A DNA stretch of 64,000 nt from the NCBI RefSeq assembly GCF_030012985.1, contig NZ_CP120233.1, positions 2,641,501 to 2,705,500 of the forward strand, written 5' to 3'. The DNA is from Microbulbifer sp. VAAF005. Its GTDB lineage: Bacteria > Pseudomonadota > Gammaproteobacteria > Pseudomonadales > Cellvibrionaceae. Below, piece by piece: positions 9,290 to 18,716 of this stretch. The translations under genes and the position numbers were made by a program. The first letter of the stretch is position 1. Each line of letters starts with the position of its first letter. The notes under the pieces were generated by a model. The model made no database searches, was not told the origin of the DNA, and saw only the letters and a list, made by a program, of their open reading frames with translations.

Positions 9290-9778
9290 ATGCGATACCT
9301 GACCTTTGCCCTGCTCCTGCTGGTGCCAATCTTTGCTTCAGCGAAAGTTGATCCCGTTGACCACGTCGTGGTTTATAAATCCAAGAAACTCATGCAGCTG
9401 ATACGGGACGGCCGTGTCGTGAAAAGCTATACCGTGTCTTTTGGCGATAACCCCAGGGGACACAAGGTTCGCCAGGGGGACGAGCGCACCCCTGAAGGCC
9501 GCTACACACTGGACTGGAAGAATCCCAACAGCCGCTTTTACCGTTCAATCCACGTGTCCTATCCCAACAAGCAGGACCGTGCACGGGCAGCCAAAATGGG
9601 GGTCAGTCCCGGCGGTGACATTATGATCCACGGTATCAAGCCCCAGTGGTCCTACATGGAAAGGCACCTGCGCCGCACCAACTGGACCGATGGCTGTATC
9701 GCCGTGGCCTCCAATCGTGAAATGGACGAAATCTGGGCTCTGGTGAAGACGCCAATCCCTATCGACATCTACCCCTGA
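9290..9778 (+). CDS. L,D-transpeptidase family protein (YkuD domain)
   Basis: 162 residues with a signal peptide (1-18, ending IFASA). The YkuD domain starts at VVVYKSKKLMQLIRDG, with IMIHG as the His motif and TDGCIAV carrying the catalytic Cys. Such periplasmic enzymes cross-link peptidoglycan or tether proteins to it; a single-domain form without LysM is likely a DpaA/ErfK-like relative. The ATG at 9290 is preferred over one at 9239 because it starts the signal peptide. It sits between bioHC and bioD on the opposite strand, apparently interrupting the biotin cluster. Confidence 0.88.
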   Translation: MRYLTFALLLLVPIFASAKVDPVDHVVVYKSKKLMQLIRDGRVVKSYTVSFGDNPRGHKVRQGDERTPEGRYTLDWKNPNSRFYRSIHVSYPNKQDRARAAKMGVSPGGDIMIHGIKPQWSYMERHLRRTNWTDGCIAVASNREMDEIWALVKTPIPIDIYP

Positions 9779-9824
9779 TCTCTTCAATCTTGCACCCGGC
9801 TCCCTGCGTTGCGATAGGCGCAGG

Positions 9825-11369
9825 TCAGCCGGATTTTTTTGCCCTGCAAGCGGTGAGATTCATATAGATCACCTCGTAAGTTACCGGCAATCCTCGCTCT
9901 TCCCGCTTATTTTCATAGGCTACGGACAAGTGCTGTAGTTTGCGACGACCTGTCATACCTTTATCCGCCGCCCGGTTAATATTGTGTGCACCCACTCCCT
10001 TAAGCTCCCGCATCAACTGCCGCAGGCTATCAAAGTGCAGTAGGCGCAATTCATCCGTAACCAATCCGCTGAGGTCACTGTGCAGTGCCGCTTCACGCCA
10101 TTGCTCGGCGGGCAGGAACTGATTGACATGTACACCCTCATCCACTTGAGCCCAACTCTGTTTCAATTCCACCAGGGTTTTAGGGCCAAGGGTGGCAACC
10201 AGGCACCGCCCTTCAGGGGCCAGTATTCGCTGCAACTCAGCAAACAATTGCGGCAGGCGGTAGCACCATTGCAGCGCCATACTTGAAAACACCAAATCAA
10301 TACTACCCGCCGCCAGGGGTAACTGTTCGGCATCGGCCGCAATGTAACCATCAGCTTCGGGTCTTTGCGTCCGGGCAAACTTCAGCATCCCCTCCGCCAG
10401 ATCCAGGGCAATAATTTGCGCCTTAGGAAAATGCCGCCGCAACAGTTCAGTACCGAATCCGGTGCCACTGCCCAAATCGAGGATTGTGGGGGGTGCCCAG
10501 CTGTCATCGGCTTGGGCCAACAGTTGCCGGCAGACTGCCCGCTGCAAATGGGCGCAATCATCGTAGCCCTGTGCTGCCCTGGTAAAAGAGCGAGCTACCG
10601 CAGCCTTATCAAACGGCTCAACCGGGGGATTTCCAACAGGCCCCAGAAACTCGAGTAGATATTCAGCGACGACATCAGCCTTGGCGCAATGGGGTAAATG
10701 GCCCGTCTCGGGTATGACTTTGACGGTGCCCCCACACGCCTCAATGGACCGAGCAGCTTCAATGGGAACCAAGGCATCCCTGCTGCCAAACAGGTGCAGT
10801 GCCGGCACGGACAGATTTGCCAGGTGTTGGCGATTATCCAGCTCTGCCAGACAGCACAATGCTCCCTGCCAGGCATCAGTATTTATTTGAGGTTTTTGTG
10901 CCTTAAGGTCTTTAAGCAAAGAGCGCATGGCGCTATCACCTCGTGCCTGTAGTGAGCAAAATCGCTCCCAGGTACTCTCCGGAGATGATGTAAAAGCATC
11001 GAAAAATGCCTTGAAAGTGCTCTCGGCCATGCCCGGCCAGCCATCTCGTTCCACAAAGCAGGCATTGGCAGCTATGGCCACTACCCCCAGAACTTTGTCC
11101 TGCTTCGCTATAGAAGCCAGGCGAACGGCAAGCATACCGCCGAGGGAGTGGCCAACCAGAATACAGCGAGGGGGAAGTTGCTGGTAAAGCTTCTGCAGCA
11201 AAGCTTCTAGTGGGGGCCAGTCTTCAGCACCTTGTGTAGCAAATCCAGGTAACTCAATACAGTGGAGTTGCACTTCTGTACGACGCGCCAGGGATTCTAT
11301 AAGCGGCTGCCAAAGGTCTGCACTCCCGCCCCACCCATGCAGGAAAACCAAGTGTTCAACCTGTGTCAC
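9825..11369 (-). CDS. bioHC: BioH-BioC fusion: pimeloyl-ACP methyl esterase / malonyl-ACP O-methyltransferase
   Basis: 514 residues. Residues 1-245 are an alpha/beta hydrolase of the BioH type with triad Ser75 (GHSLGG), Asp198 (GSRDAL) and His224 (ETGHLPH). Residues ~255-510 are a class I methyltransferase of the BioC type with SAM motif I DLGSGTG (298-304) and FSSMALQWC. BioC methylates malonyl-ACP to start pimelate synthesis through fatty acid synthase; BioH removes the methyl at the end, so the fusion holds entry and exit steps of one route. The GTG start overlaps the bioF stop (GTGA), giving translational coupling. No stop or frame break lies between the domains. Confidence 0.93.
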   Translation of the reverse strand: MTQVEHLVFLHGWGGSADLWQPLIESLARRTEVQLHCIELPGFATQGAEDWPPLEALLQKLYQQLPPRCILVGHSLGGMLAVRLASIAKQDKVLGVVAIAANACFVERDGWPGMAESTFKAFFDAFTSSPESTWERFCSLQARGDSAMRSLLKDLKAQKPQINTDAWQGALCCLAELDNRQHLANLSVPALHLFGSRDALVPIEAARSIEACGGTVKVIPETGHLPHCAKADVVAEYLLEFLGPVGNPPVEPFDKAAVARSFTRAAQGYDDCAHLQRAVCRQLLAQADDSWAPPTILDLGSGTGFGTELLRRHFPKAQIIALDLAEGMLKFARTQRPEADGYIAADAEQLPLAAGSIDLVFSSMALQWCYRLPQLFAELQRILAPEGRCLVATLGPKTLVELKQSWAQVDEGVHVNQFLPAEQWREAALHSDLSGLVTDELRLLHFDSLRQLMRELKGVGAHNINRAADKGMTGRRKLQHLSVAYENKREERGLPVTYEVIYMNLTACRAKKSG

Positions 11370-12559
11370 TTATCCAGTACCCCTGCATCCTGCAAAATCT
11401 GCTGCAGCGCGCCTAGTAGCTCATCGATATCCTCGGCTCGGTGAGCCGCGCTCAGGGTAATGCGCAAGCGTGCAGTGCCCAGCGGCACTGTAGGCGGGCG
11501 AATGGCACCCACCAGGAATCCGAGCTCCTGCAATTCTCTGGCAACCACCATCACAGTGTTTTCACAGCCCAACACCAGCGGCTGTATCGCACTGGCCGAC
11601 GCCTGTAGAGGTAAGCCGAGCTGTAGTGCCCTGCGGCGGAAATAAGCGATATTTACCCGCAAGCGCCCTTGTAACTGAGGCTCATCGCGAATCAATTCGA
11701 TAGCAGCCAAGGCACCGGCAGCCACTGCTGGCGTCATTCCGGTGGTATAGATATAGGGCCGCGCAAACTGGGTGAGGAAATCTATCAGTGCCCGGGAGCC
11801 CGCAATAAAGGCGCCGGCATTGCCAACCGCTTTACCCAAGGTACCCATCACAACCGGGGCTTGTTCCTGGGTCAGCCCTGCCAGGGCATAGCTGCCCGCC
11901 AGTGGGTATGCTTCACTACCCATTACGCCAAAGCCGTGGGCCTCATCAACCATTAACCAGGCGTTGTATTGCTTACACAGAGTGGCAATCTCAGCCAGAG
12001 GGGCCAAATCACCATCCATGCTGTAAACGCCATCCACCGCTACTAAAGTAGCGCCACCCCGGCTAGTAGCGCGCTGCAATTGGCGTTCAAGGCCAGCGAG
12101 ATCGTTATGGGCAAAGCGCAGACTGTTGGCGCCACTCAAGCGGGCACCGTCAATCAGTGAGGCGTGATTAAGCCTGTCCGAAACAATATTGTCGGCTCGC
12201 CCCAACAGGGCACAAATAGTGCCGATATTCGCCATGTAGCCACTCGAGAATATCAGCGCCGCTTCTCGCCCACTTACTTCGGCGATGCACTGCTGCAAGC
12301 GGTGATGAATATCCAGGTGACCATTAACCAGGTGAGAGGCTGTGGCGCCTGCACCACACTCTGCTCCCGCCTTCTGTGCTGCGATGACTTCCTCGCGGCT
12401 GGCAAGCCCCAAGTAGTCATTACTGCTAAATACCAGTAGCTCCTGCCCATCGACCCGGGCTCGCGGTCCGGGTGCGCGATCGAGGGTTTTTAGTTCCCGG
12501 TACAGATTCTGCTGGCGGCGCTCGGCGAGGCGCTGTTGCAGGACTTCATTCAGGGTCAT
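11366..12559 (-). CDS. bioF: 8-amino-7-oxononanoate synthase BioF
   Basis: 397 residues, normal for this PLP enzyme, which condenses pimeloyl-ACP/CoA with L-alanine. Signatures: FSSNDYLGL near residue 45, [12 protein letters not shown] in the middle, and the PLP-Lys region [16 protein letters not shown]. It overlaps bioB upstream (ATGA) and the bioHC fusion downstream (GTGA), so bioB-bioF-bioHC is one tightly coupled operon. Confidence 0.96.
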   Translation of the reverse strand: MTLNEVLQQRLAERRQQNLYRELKTLDRAPGPRARVDGQELLVFSSNDYLGLASREEVIAAQKAGAECGAGATASHLVNGHLDIHHRLQQCIAEVSGREAALIFSSGYMANIGTICALLGRADNIVSDRLNHASLIDGARLSGANSLRFAHNDLAGLERQLQRATSRGGATLVAVDGVYSMDGDLAPLAEIATLCKQYNAWLMVDEAHGFGVMGSEAYPLAGSYALAGLTQEQAPVVMGTLGKAVGNAGAFIAGSRALIDFLTQFARPYIYTTGMTPAVAAGALAAIELIRDEPQLQGRLRVNIAYFRRRALQLGLPLQASASAIQPLVLGCENTVMVVARELQELGFLVGAIRPPTVPLGTARLRITLSAAHRAEDIDELLGALQQILQDAGVLDK

Positions 12560-13623
12560 TTGGCCGCATCGTAGAAGAAAGCATCATTTTGCTGTTCGGT
12601 GATCTGCGCGTTCAATTCCGCTTCCACCTCAGCCTCATCGGCGTACTGCTGATACTCTTCTGGCTTAATACCCAGGCGACTGAACAACTGCATATCTTCG
12701 TTAGCTTCCGGATTCGCGGTCGTCAGCAGTTTTTCACCGTAGAAAATAGAGTTGGCGCCGGCGAGGAAAGCCATTGCCTGCATCTCATCGCTCATCTGCT
12801 CGCGACCGGCGGATAGGCGCACATGGGATTTCGGCATCATGATACGGGCCACAGCAATGCAGCGAATAAATTCGAAGGGATCCAGGTCCTTTTGTTCTTC
12901 CAGCGGGGTACCTGAGACTTTTACCAGCATATTGATGGGCACTGATTCAGGGTGCTCCGGCAAGTTCGCCAATTGCATCAATAACCCGGCGCGATCTTTA
13001 TCGCCTTCACCCATTCCCACAATGCCACCAGCACAGACCTTCATTCCCGCTGAACGCACTCGCCCCAAGGTTTCCAGGCGATCCTGGTAAGTGCGAGTGG
13101 TAATAATCTCACCGTAATATTCCGGCGAAGTATCCAAATTGTGGTTGTAGTAATCGAGGCCTGCATCCGCCAACTCCTGGGCCTGATCATCATTTAGCAT
13201 GCCCAGGGTCATACAGGTTTCCATACCCAACGCCTTTACTTCTCGTACCATCTGGGTCACGTAAGGCATGTCTTTTTTCTTGGGGGAGCGCCAAGCGGCC
13301 CCCATGCAGAAGCGGGTAGCACCGCCGGCCTTAGCCGCCCTTGCCTCCTGCAACACCTTTTCAACCTTCATCAGTTTTTCCCGCTCCAGCCCGGTGTCAT
13401 AGCGGGCACTTTGGGGACAGTAGGCACAATCCTCAGGGCAAGCACCGGTCTTGATAGAGCAAAGGGTACTGACCTGTACCCGATTGGCATCAAAATAAGC
13501 TCTGTGCACTTGCTGCGCGGTAAACATCAAGTCGCTAAACGGCATGGCGAAGAGGTCCAGTACCTGCTGGCGGGTCCAGTCGTGGCGGATCTCTGCGGCG
13601 GGCATTTGCTGGGCGGCAGTCAC
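12556..13623 (-). CDS. bioB: Biotin synthase BioB
   Basis: 355 residues; radical SAM enzyme that inserts sulfur into dethiobiotin. The CxxxCxxC cluster motif is in [19 protein letters not shown], and later GIVGMGE and [10 protein letters not shown] are typical. GTG at 13623 is used; an ATG at 13605 is the alternative. First gene of the bio operon and divergent from comF. I saw no BirA-like biotin operator (TTGTAAACC-type dyad) in the 162-bp divergent region. Confidence 0.96.
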   Translation of the reverse strand: MTAAQQMPAAEIRHDWTRQQVLDLFAMPFSDLMFTAQQVHRAYFDANRVQVSTLCSIKTGACPEDCAYCPQSARYDTGLEREKLMKVEKVLQEARAAKAGGATRFCMGAAWRSPKKKDMPYVTQMVREVKALGMETCMTLGMLNDDQAQELADAGLDYYNHNLDTSPEYYGEIITTRTYQDRLETLGRVRSAGMKVCAGGIVGMGEGDKDRAGLLMQLANLPEHPESVPINMLVKVSGTPLEEQKDLDPFEFIRCIAVARIMMPKSHVRLSAGREQMSDEMQAMAFLAGANSIFYGEKLLTTANPEANEDMQLFSRLGIKPEEYQQYADEAEVEAELNAQITEQQNDAFFYDAAK

Positions 13624-13785
13624 AGGGCGTACTCTCTCTGTTGCTTATTAAAATCGGATACTCACAGCCTGTTAGCAGGCCCTAGCGGCATCGATCAGCG
13701 AGCTCTAATTCAGCGTCTGCCGTTCAATCCACCAGACTGGCCAGTTTAGCCACGGCCAAACCGCTGTCAACTCGGAAAAGACGAT

Positions 13786-14478
13786 ATGGTTTACAAGCTT
13801 TTCAGTAGAAAACTTGCCCAAAGTCTGGCCCGCTGCCTGCTGTGCGGCGGAGCATCAGGAGAGGTTGGAATCTGTTCTGCCTGCACCCAGGAACTACCGG
13901 CGCTAGGCCGTGGCTGCCGCTACTGCGCCCTACCCTTGGCGGCGGCAAAAGATAATATTTGTGCGGCCTGTTTACAGAGGCCACCCGCCTTAAAGAAGAT
14001 CAGTGCTGCCTGGCAATACGCTTACCCAATCAACCACTTAATCCAACATTTCAAATACCACCGGGACCTGGCCGCCGGACACAGCCTTATACAGCTAGCG
14101 GCCCGCCAATTGGGGCTTCCAGAGGATATACCTGACATGCTTACCCCGGTTCCTCTGCACTGGAGTCGCTATTGGCAACGCGGTTACAACCAGGCTCAAC
14201 TTATTGCCAGTGGTCTGGGGCAAAACTGGTGCCTGCCAGTAGATCTGCAACTACTGCGCAAAACAACTTCCACCAAAACCCAATCTCAACTCAGCCGCAA
14301 CCAACGGCTGAAAAACCTGTCTGACAGCTTTGCCGTGCGCGGAGAAATATCGGGTGCCCATATCGGCCTGGTAGACGATGTTGTGACCACGGGAGCGACC
14401 CTCGAAGCCATCACTCTCCAGCTACTCACAGCCGGGGCAAAACAGGTCAGCGCCTTCGTTTTGGCCAGAACGCCATGA
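13786..14478 (+). CDS. comF: ComF family protein (phosphoribosyltransferase fold)
   Basis: 230 residues. N-terminal zinc-ribbon-like cysteines (CLLCGG, CSAC, CRYCALP, CAAC), then a phosphoribosyltransferase domain with the PRPP-loop IGLVDDVVTTGATLEA and the ComF signature GYNQAQLIA. Needed for natural transformation in several bacteria (ComF/GntX); its molecular role is still unclear. Divergent from bioB, an arrangement also seen in pseudomonads. Confidence 0.92.
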   Translation: MVYKLFSRKLAQSLARCLLCGGASGEVGICSACTQELPALGRGCRYCALPLAAAKDNICAACLQRPPALKKISAAWQYAYPINHLIQHFKYHRDLAAGHSLIQLAARQLGLPEDIPDMLTPVPLHWSRYWQRGYNQAQLIASGLGQNWCLPVDLQLLRKTTSTKTQSQLSRNQRLKNLSDSFAVRGEISGAHIGLVDDVVTTGATLEAITLQLLTAGAKQVSAFVLARTP

Positions 14479-14637
14479 CTGTTCGGCGCGACTACAAATA
14501 GACCCATAGTCACCCCAACGTCACAATAGCTTACCTTGCCGTTCTGGCGCCTCAGTCCCCCACCTGCCAGCACTGCTAAGGTTCTAACAGCGACTAAATT
14601 GCCCGCATTTCTGTTGTCGCGGGCCAGGAATTCAGCG

Positions 14638-15783
14638 ATGAGTGAATACAAGTTGCCACGGGGCATTGTCATCAGCGGCACAGGCCTGTGGACCCCACCG
14701 GAATCTATTAGCAATGAAGAGTTGGTAGATGCCTATAACACCCATGCCGAGCAGTACAATCTTGAGCATGCTCAAGAGATTGAGGCCGGTGAGCGCGCAG
14801 CAAAACCTTTCTCTTCTGCAGAATTTATCGAGAAGGCCTCAGGCATCAAGAGCCGCTATGTGGTGACCCGCGATGGCATCCTTGATCCGAAGCGTATGCG
14901 CCCCCTTATTCCCGAGCGCGCGGATGACGAGCTGAGTGTACAAGCCGAAATGGGCTTAAAGGCCGCCAGGCTAGCCCTGGAGAAAGCCGGTAAGCAGGCG
15001 TCTGACATTGATTTGGTCATTGTCGGTGCCTCCTATATGCAGCGCGCCTACCCCGCTATTGCTATTGAAATCCAAGGTGCACTGGATATCGATGGCTTTG
15101 CCTTTGATATGGAAGTGGCCTGCTCCTCAGCCACCTTCTCACTTCAGCGTGCGGTGGATGCGATCTGCTCTGGCTCAGCCAAAACTGTACTGGTTATCAA
15201 TGCCGAGCTGGCCTCACCACAAGTGGATTACACCGACCGAGACAGCCACTTTATCTTTGGCGATGTAGCCGTAGCCAGCATTATCGAGCGCAGAGAAACC
15301 TGTACAGTCGAAAGTGCCTGGGAAATTCTCGGCACCAAAGCGAAAACCGTTTTCTCCAACAATATCCGTTCGAACTTTGGCTACACCGCTCGCGCCGCCG
15401 ATGTGGACCCATTTGGTCCCGGTAAGTTGTTCCGCCAGAATGGCCGAAAGGTATTTAAAGAAGTTTGCCCCATGGCGGCCTCTCATATTGAAGCCCACCT
15501 GCAAGAGACGGACACCGATCCTCACAGCGTGCGCCGCTACTGGCTCCATCAGGCCAATATCAATATGAACAACCTGATCGCCAAGAAGCTAATGGGTGAC
15601 AATGCAAGCGTTGAACGCGCGCCCATCGTTCTGGACCGCTATGCCAACACGGCAAGTGCCGGTTCAGTTATCGCGTTTAATTTACACAGCGATGACTTGC
15701 AGGTCGGAGACCGGGGAATTATCTGCTCCTTTGGTGCAGGCTATTCCATTGGCAGCTTGGTATTGGAAAAAATCTCCATTTAA
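14638..15783 (+). CDS. Beta-ketoacyl-ACP synthase III family (FabH2/PA3286-like)
   Basis: 381 residues, longer than classic FabH. Catalytic triad visible: Cys162 (ACSSATF), His304 (WLHQANINMN) and Asn337 (YANTASAG). The N-terminus (VISGTGLWTPPESISNEEL) and length resemble Pseudomonas aeruginosa PA3286, which diverts medium-chain acyl-CoA from beta-oxidation into fatty acid synthesis; I infer a similar role. The ATG at 14638 has AGGAA 8 nt upstream; an upstream in-frame extension to 14536 lacks this. Followed by a hairpin. Confidence 0.92.
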   Translation: MSEYKLPRGIVISGTGLWTPPESISNEELVDAYNTHAEQYNLEHAQEIEAGERAAKPFSSAEFIEKASGIKSRYVVTRDGILDPKRMRPLIPERADDELSVQAEMGLKAARLALEKAGKQASDIDLVIVGASYMQRAYPAIAIEIQGALDIDGFAFDMEVACSSATFSLQRAVDAICSGSAKTVLVINAELASPQVDYTDRDSHFIFGDVAVASIIERRETCTVESAWEILGTKAKTVFSNNIRSNFGYTARAADVDPFGPGKLFRQNGRKVFKEVCPMAASHIEAHLQETDTDPHSVRRYWLHQANINMNNLIAKKLMGDNASVERAPIVLDRYANTASAGSVIAFNLHSDDLQVGDRGIICSFGAGYSIGSLVLEKISI

Positions 15784-15795
15784 TTTTGAAATCTT

Positions 15796-15828
15796 TTCGG
15801 AGTTCAGGAATAAATACTGAACTCCGAA
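15796..15828. terminator. Hairpin downstream of the FabH2-like gene
   Basis: A perfect 12-bp inverted repeat (TTCGGAGTTCAG / CTGAACTCCGAA) with a 9-nt loop, 12 bp after the stop. No U-tract follows on the plus strand, so it is a weak or 3'-end-protecting terminator. Confidence 0.5.
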
Positions 15829-15918
15829 ACAACCACTAAAAAGACCGGTGGTTCTCACTACCACAGACATCAGGATTTTATTAACCGGCGACCTGGCCTT
15901 CACAAATATCCATTAAAA

Positions 15919-16406
15919 CTATGCGCGATCCAGCCGCAGCGCATAGCAACCATAAGCAGCGAAGCGCAGCAGAGCGAAATCAATCTCATCCTGCATGAAA
16001 TATTCACTCACTTCTGTTTTTATTTGTTCGGGACCCACCAATTTCGCAGACACGATATGCTCTTCAGCGCTATAGGCGCGAAGCACTAGTGGCACATCAC
16101 TCTTGAAATAATCTTCCGCATTATTATTTAGCGGGGGAAGCTGTTCTGTGCTCTGAAGTTTTGTTCCGGCTGTGGCTGCGCCAGTACAAATACAGGCCCG
16201 TACTCCCGATAAGGACCGGCAAAAGAGAAAGGGCAGTAGCTGGCCAGGAGGATTTTCTCCCCGGGCCGTGCGCGCCGCCGCACATCACGACATGGCTCAC
16301 CGCCCTGGGCGCTCAGCTGCCGTACCGGCTGCCCTAGATCATCTAGACCTGCTTGACGAACCTTTTCTAAAAAGTCTTCGCGGATAGGTGTTACGGTAAA
16401 AGTCAT
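15919..16406 (-). pseudogene. DUF1203 domain protein, frameshifted
   Basis: From ATG 16406 the frame starts MTFTVTPIREDFLEKV, contains PCRDVRRRARPGEKILLASY and GPVFVLAQ, then ends early at a TAA near 16130. In the next frame the rest of a DUF1203 protein continues without a stop: DVPLVLRAYSAEEHIVSAKL ... RFAAYGCYALRLDRA, ending at TAG 15919. Adding one C to the five-C run on the coding strand (plus-strand G-run 16133-16137) joins them into a ~162-residue protein, the usual family length. Function of DUF1203 is unknown. Real mutation and sequencing error cannot be told apart here; four other genes in the window show the same kind of lesion. Confidence 0.85.
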
Positions 16407-16502
16407 GGCTAAAGTCGCCCCACTTGCTAAAAGAGCGAGGTTACTGAACACCAAACAGCATCGCTGGCCAGATTCGGGCGCGTCATTCCAAGCGAGTAGC
16501 GG

Positions 16503-17048
16503 TCATTTTTTTACGGACTCTTCAAGCTCACTCAGCAGACCTTCCGCCCAACTGATCCAGGTCTTTTCCGCCTCAATACCCAAAAGCAGGGTTTGATGTG
16601 CCAACCAGTAGCGCTCCTGGAGCGCTGTATCACTCTTTAATACCCGCTCATTTTGCTCCTGGTAACTTTCCAGAGAGCTGCGATGTTGGCGCAGTTGGCC
16701 CTCCAGAGCATCTCGCATTTCATCCTTGCTCAGGTTGTGACCGGCGAACATGCGCACCAGAAAAGGCTCGCGAATCTTCTGCGGCGCACTGGGCTGAATG
16801 ACCCAGTCACGCAGCTCGGCGCGGCCTAGATCCGTGAGGCTATAGACCTTCTTGTCCGGCTTGCCTTCTTGGGCCTGCTCCTCACAGTCCAGCAGGCCCT
16901 CCTCATGTAACTTGTGCAGCTCGCGATACATCTGCTGATGGCTGGCACTCCAGAAGTGGGAGACGCTGCGCTCAAAGCGCCGCTTAAGGTCATATCCACT
17001 GCCGGGCTCAATATCCAGCAAGGTGAGAACGGCAAAGCGCAGAGACAT
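16503..17048 (-). CDS. PadR-family transcriptional regulator
   Basis: 181 residues. N-terminal PadR winged helix (LTLLDIEPGSGYDLKRRFE, then SHQQMYRELHKLHEEGLL and KKVYSLTDLGRAEL), C-terminal helical dimerisation part (Vir_act_alpha_C type). Ligand unknown. A 7-bp inverted repeat lies 18 bp upstream of its start and is a good autoregulatory operator candidate; a half-site of the same sequence lies in front of the divergent alaE gene. Confidence 0.93.
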   Translation of the reverse strand: MSLRFAVLTLLDIEPGSGYDLKRRFERSVSHFWSASHQQMYRELHKLHEEGLLDCEEQAQEGKPDKKVYSLTDLGRAELRDWVIQPSAPQKIREPFLVRMFAGHNLSKDEMRDALEGQLRQHRSSLESYQEQNERVLKSDTALQERYWLAHQTLLLGIEAEKTWISWAEGLLSELEESVKK

Positions 17049-17066
17049 GAAAACTCCAACTCATCT

Positions 17067-17084
17067 TATGCAAAGAGTTGCATA
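17067..17084. promoter_or_regulatory. Candidate PadR operator
   Basis: TATGCAA-AGAG-TTGCATA, a perfect 7-bp inverted repeat just upstream of the padR gene. A lone TATGCAA copy recurs at 17213-17219, next to the alaE -10 box. PadR proteins commonly bind such ATGC/ATGT dyads; binding here is inferred. Confidence 0.55.
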
Positions 17085-17227
17085 TTAACCGGAGCCAGCC
17101 ATTTATGACCAGCTGCCGGGTTTTCATAACAAGATAATTAGATTAATAAAACATTAAAAAATAGGACAAATGTATCGACAGAAACTAACAGTCGAGATGT
17201 AAGGCTAGCTTTTATGCAAATTGGAGA

Positions 17228-17233
17228 TATAAT
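17228..17233 (+). promoter_or_regulatory. Candidate alaE -10 box
   Basis: A consensus TATAAT 57 bp upstream of the alaE ATG. The -35 region is not convincing. The TATGCAA half-site at 17213-17219 lies 8 bp upstream of it and would place a bound PadR protein over the promoter. Confidence 0.4.
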
Positions 17234-17290
17234 CGCCGGCTTGTCGCCAAAGTCGTTTAGGCGGCCACTGTCTACGAGGTTGTTTGCCCA

Positions 17291-17788
17291 ATGTCCGCGC
17301 CCGCACTATCCCCATCCAGTCCAGATGCCCCAGATGAAAAGGCTTCTGGTGCGCGCCGGTGGGACTTTATGCTGGACATCTTCGCCATGAATAGCTTCTC
17401 TTGGGCTGTAGCGATCCCCATCGAGCTGGTTCTGGCGGGTATGAGTTGGAGCGAACACCTGAAAGTTCGCCTGATGGCCCTGGTATTCAATACCCTTATT
17501 GCCCGCCCATTCAGTATGTACCGCAACTGGATTGTGAACCGTTTCGGTGGTGGCGGTTTTATCAATGCCTACCTGGTAGACACCTTTGTATTTCTCAGCT
17601 TCCAGTTCCCACTTTATTTAGCCAATATGCGCCTCGGTGGCGTCAGCTGGGACGAAATAGCCACCGCCAGTATTACTTTTATACTAATCGCGGGGGCACT
17701 TGGACGACCCTATGGAATTTATCTCGACTGGGTGCGTCGAGTGTGGATTAATACGCTGGTGCCCCTGTGGAGCAAACGCGCAGCCTAG
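17291..17788 (+). CDS. alaE: L-alanine exporter AlaE-like membrane protein
   Basis: 165 residues with four hydrophobic segments. The pattern DIFAMNSFSWAVAIPIELVLAGMS ... NTLIARPFSMYRNWI ... GALGRPYGIYLDWVRR follows Escherichia coli AlaE closely in layout. AlaE is an inner-membrane, proton-driven exporter of L-alanine. The following racemase gene (38-bp gap, same strand) suggests an amino-acid theme. The first ~20 residues are a Ser/Pro-rich cytoplasmic extension not found in the E. coli protein. Confidence 0.85.
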   Translation: MSAPALSPSSPDAPDEKASGARRWDFMLDIFAMNSFSWAVAIPIELVLAGMSWSEHLKVRLMALVFNTLIARPFSMYRNWIVNRFGGGGFINAYLVDTFVFLSFQFPLYLANMRLGGVSWDEIATASITFILIAGALGRPYGIYLDWVRRVWINTLVPLWSKRAA

Positions 17789-17826
17789 GGTTACCGAGAC
17801 TCGATTAAGCATTACGAGAGAGGAAC

Positions 17827-18528
17827 ATGATTGTGTTGACCGATAACGCCATTGAAAACAGTTCCATGACCGTTGGCGTGGTCGCTGGCACTCCCACTGA
17901 TACCCGCTTCGGATTGGATTTCCTCGCAGCACGCCAGCTTCGCGGAGTGGGTCTGTCCCTATCCTCGTCTCCCCAAGCTCAAACCCAATTACAGGCACTG
18001 GAGCGCGACGCCCTCACTCAGCAGCTGATCGAAGCTATAGAACAGCTTTATCAGGCTGGCGCCGAAGCGGCGATGATCTATTGCAACTCACTTTCCGGTG
18101 CAGTGGATATGTCGGCGGTGAAAGCTGCCTCCCCCATTGAGGTGGTATCCCCTCTCGAGGTGTATGCTGAACTTACCCAGCGCTACCGCAACTTTGGACT
18201 GCTCGCCGCCAACTGCCAGAGCTGCGCCAATATCGAGCGGGAAATACTCGAGCGCAATACAACCGCCAAAGTCATCGGTATTGGCAACTTGCAAATTGTG
18301 GAAGATATCGAGGACGGCCTCGCCGCAGAAATGATTGTTCGCCAACACGCTCTTGATGACTTGGTCGCGGCGCTGGTGAAAAGCGGCGTACAGATCCTGA
18401 TTTTGGGCTGCACCCATTTCGATTATTTTTATCCGGAATTACTGGCTCACTGTGATGGTATTCGCCTATTCCTACCCTCTGAGCGTATGCTGCAATTACT
18501 GCAGGAACGTATTCCCCAGGCTGCCTGA
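17827..18528 (+). CDS. Aspartate/glutamate racemase family protein
   Basis: 233 residues. The two half-sites of the family are visible with both catalytic cysteines: MIYCNSLSGAVD (first Cys, ~90) and ILGCTHFDYF (second Cys, ~197). GAGGA lies just upstream of the ATG. It could interconvert amino acid enantiomers in the cytoplasm; substrate is not predictable, and true MurI is usually elsewhere with GNTA/GCTHYP motifs. Likely co-transcribed with alaE. Confidence 0.85.
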   Translation: MIVLTDNAIENSSMTVGVVAGTPTDTRFGLDFLAARQLRGVGLSLSSSPQAQTQLQALERDALTQQLIEAIEQLYQAGAEAAMIYCNSLSGAVDMSAVKAASPIEVVSPLEVYAELTQRYRNFGLLAANCQSCANIEREILERNTTAKVIGIGNLQIVEDIEDGLAAEMIVRQHALDDLVAALVKSGVQILILGCTHFDYFYPELLAHCDGIRLFLPSERMLQLLQERIPQAA

Positions 18529-18537
18529 ATGCTAGAT

Positions 18538-18582
18538 TCCGGCAGCAGTCCTGGCGCGATTTTCTCCAGGAGAGTTGCCGGA
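18538..18582 (+). terminator. Hairpin at the 3' end of the racemase gene
   Basis: TCCGGCA/TGCCGGA outer stem (7 bp) and CCTGG/CCAGG inner stem (5 bp) with a symmetric 5-nt internal loop, starting 10 nt after the stop. No U-tract, so possibly a 3'-stabilising or factor-dependent end. Confidence 0.45.
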
Positions 18583-18716
18583 CTACGCCCCCATCTAATA
18601 ATTTGCCGCTAGATCCCTCTATGTAATCCGATGCAATCTGAGGATTACCTCTCCGCCAAATGCCACCCCGATCGAGCCCAGGGCAGAGTATCCGGGGCCG
18701 CCAAGCAACTCCTATA

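Noticed and set aside
13624..13785. Possible BirA operator between bioB and comF
   Set aside because: No TTGTAAACC-type dyad could be found.
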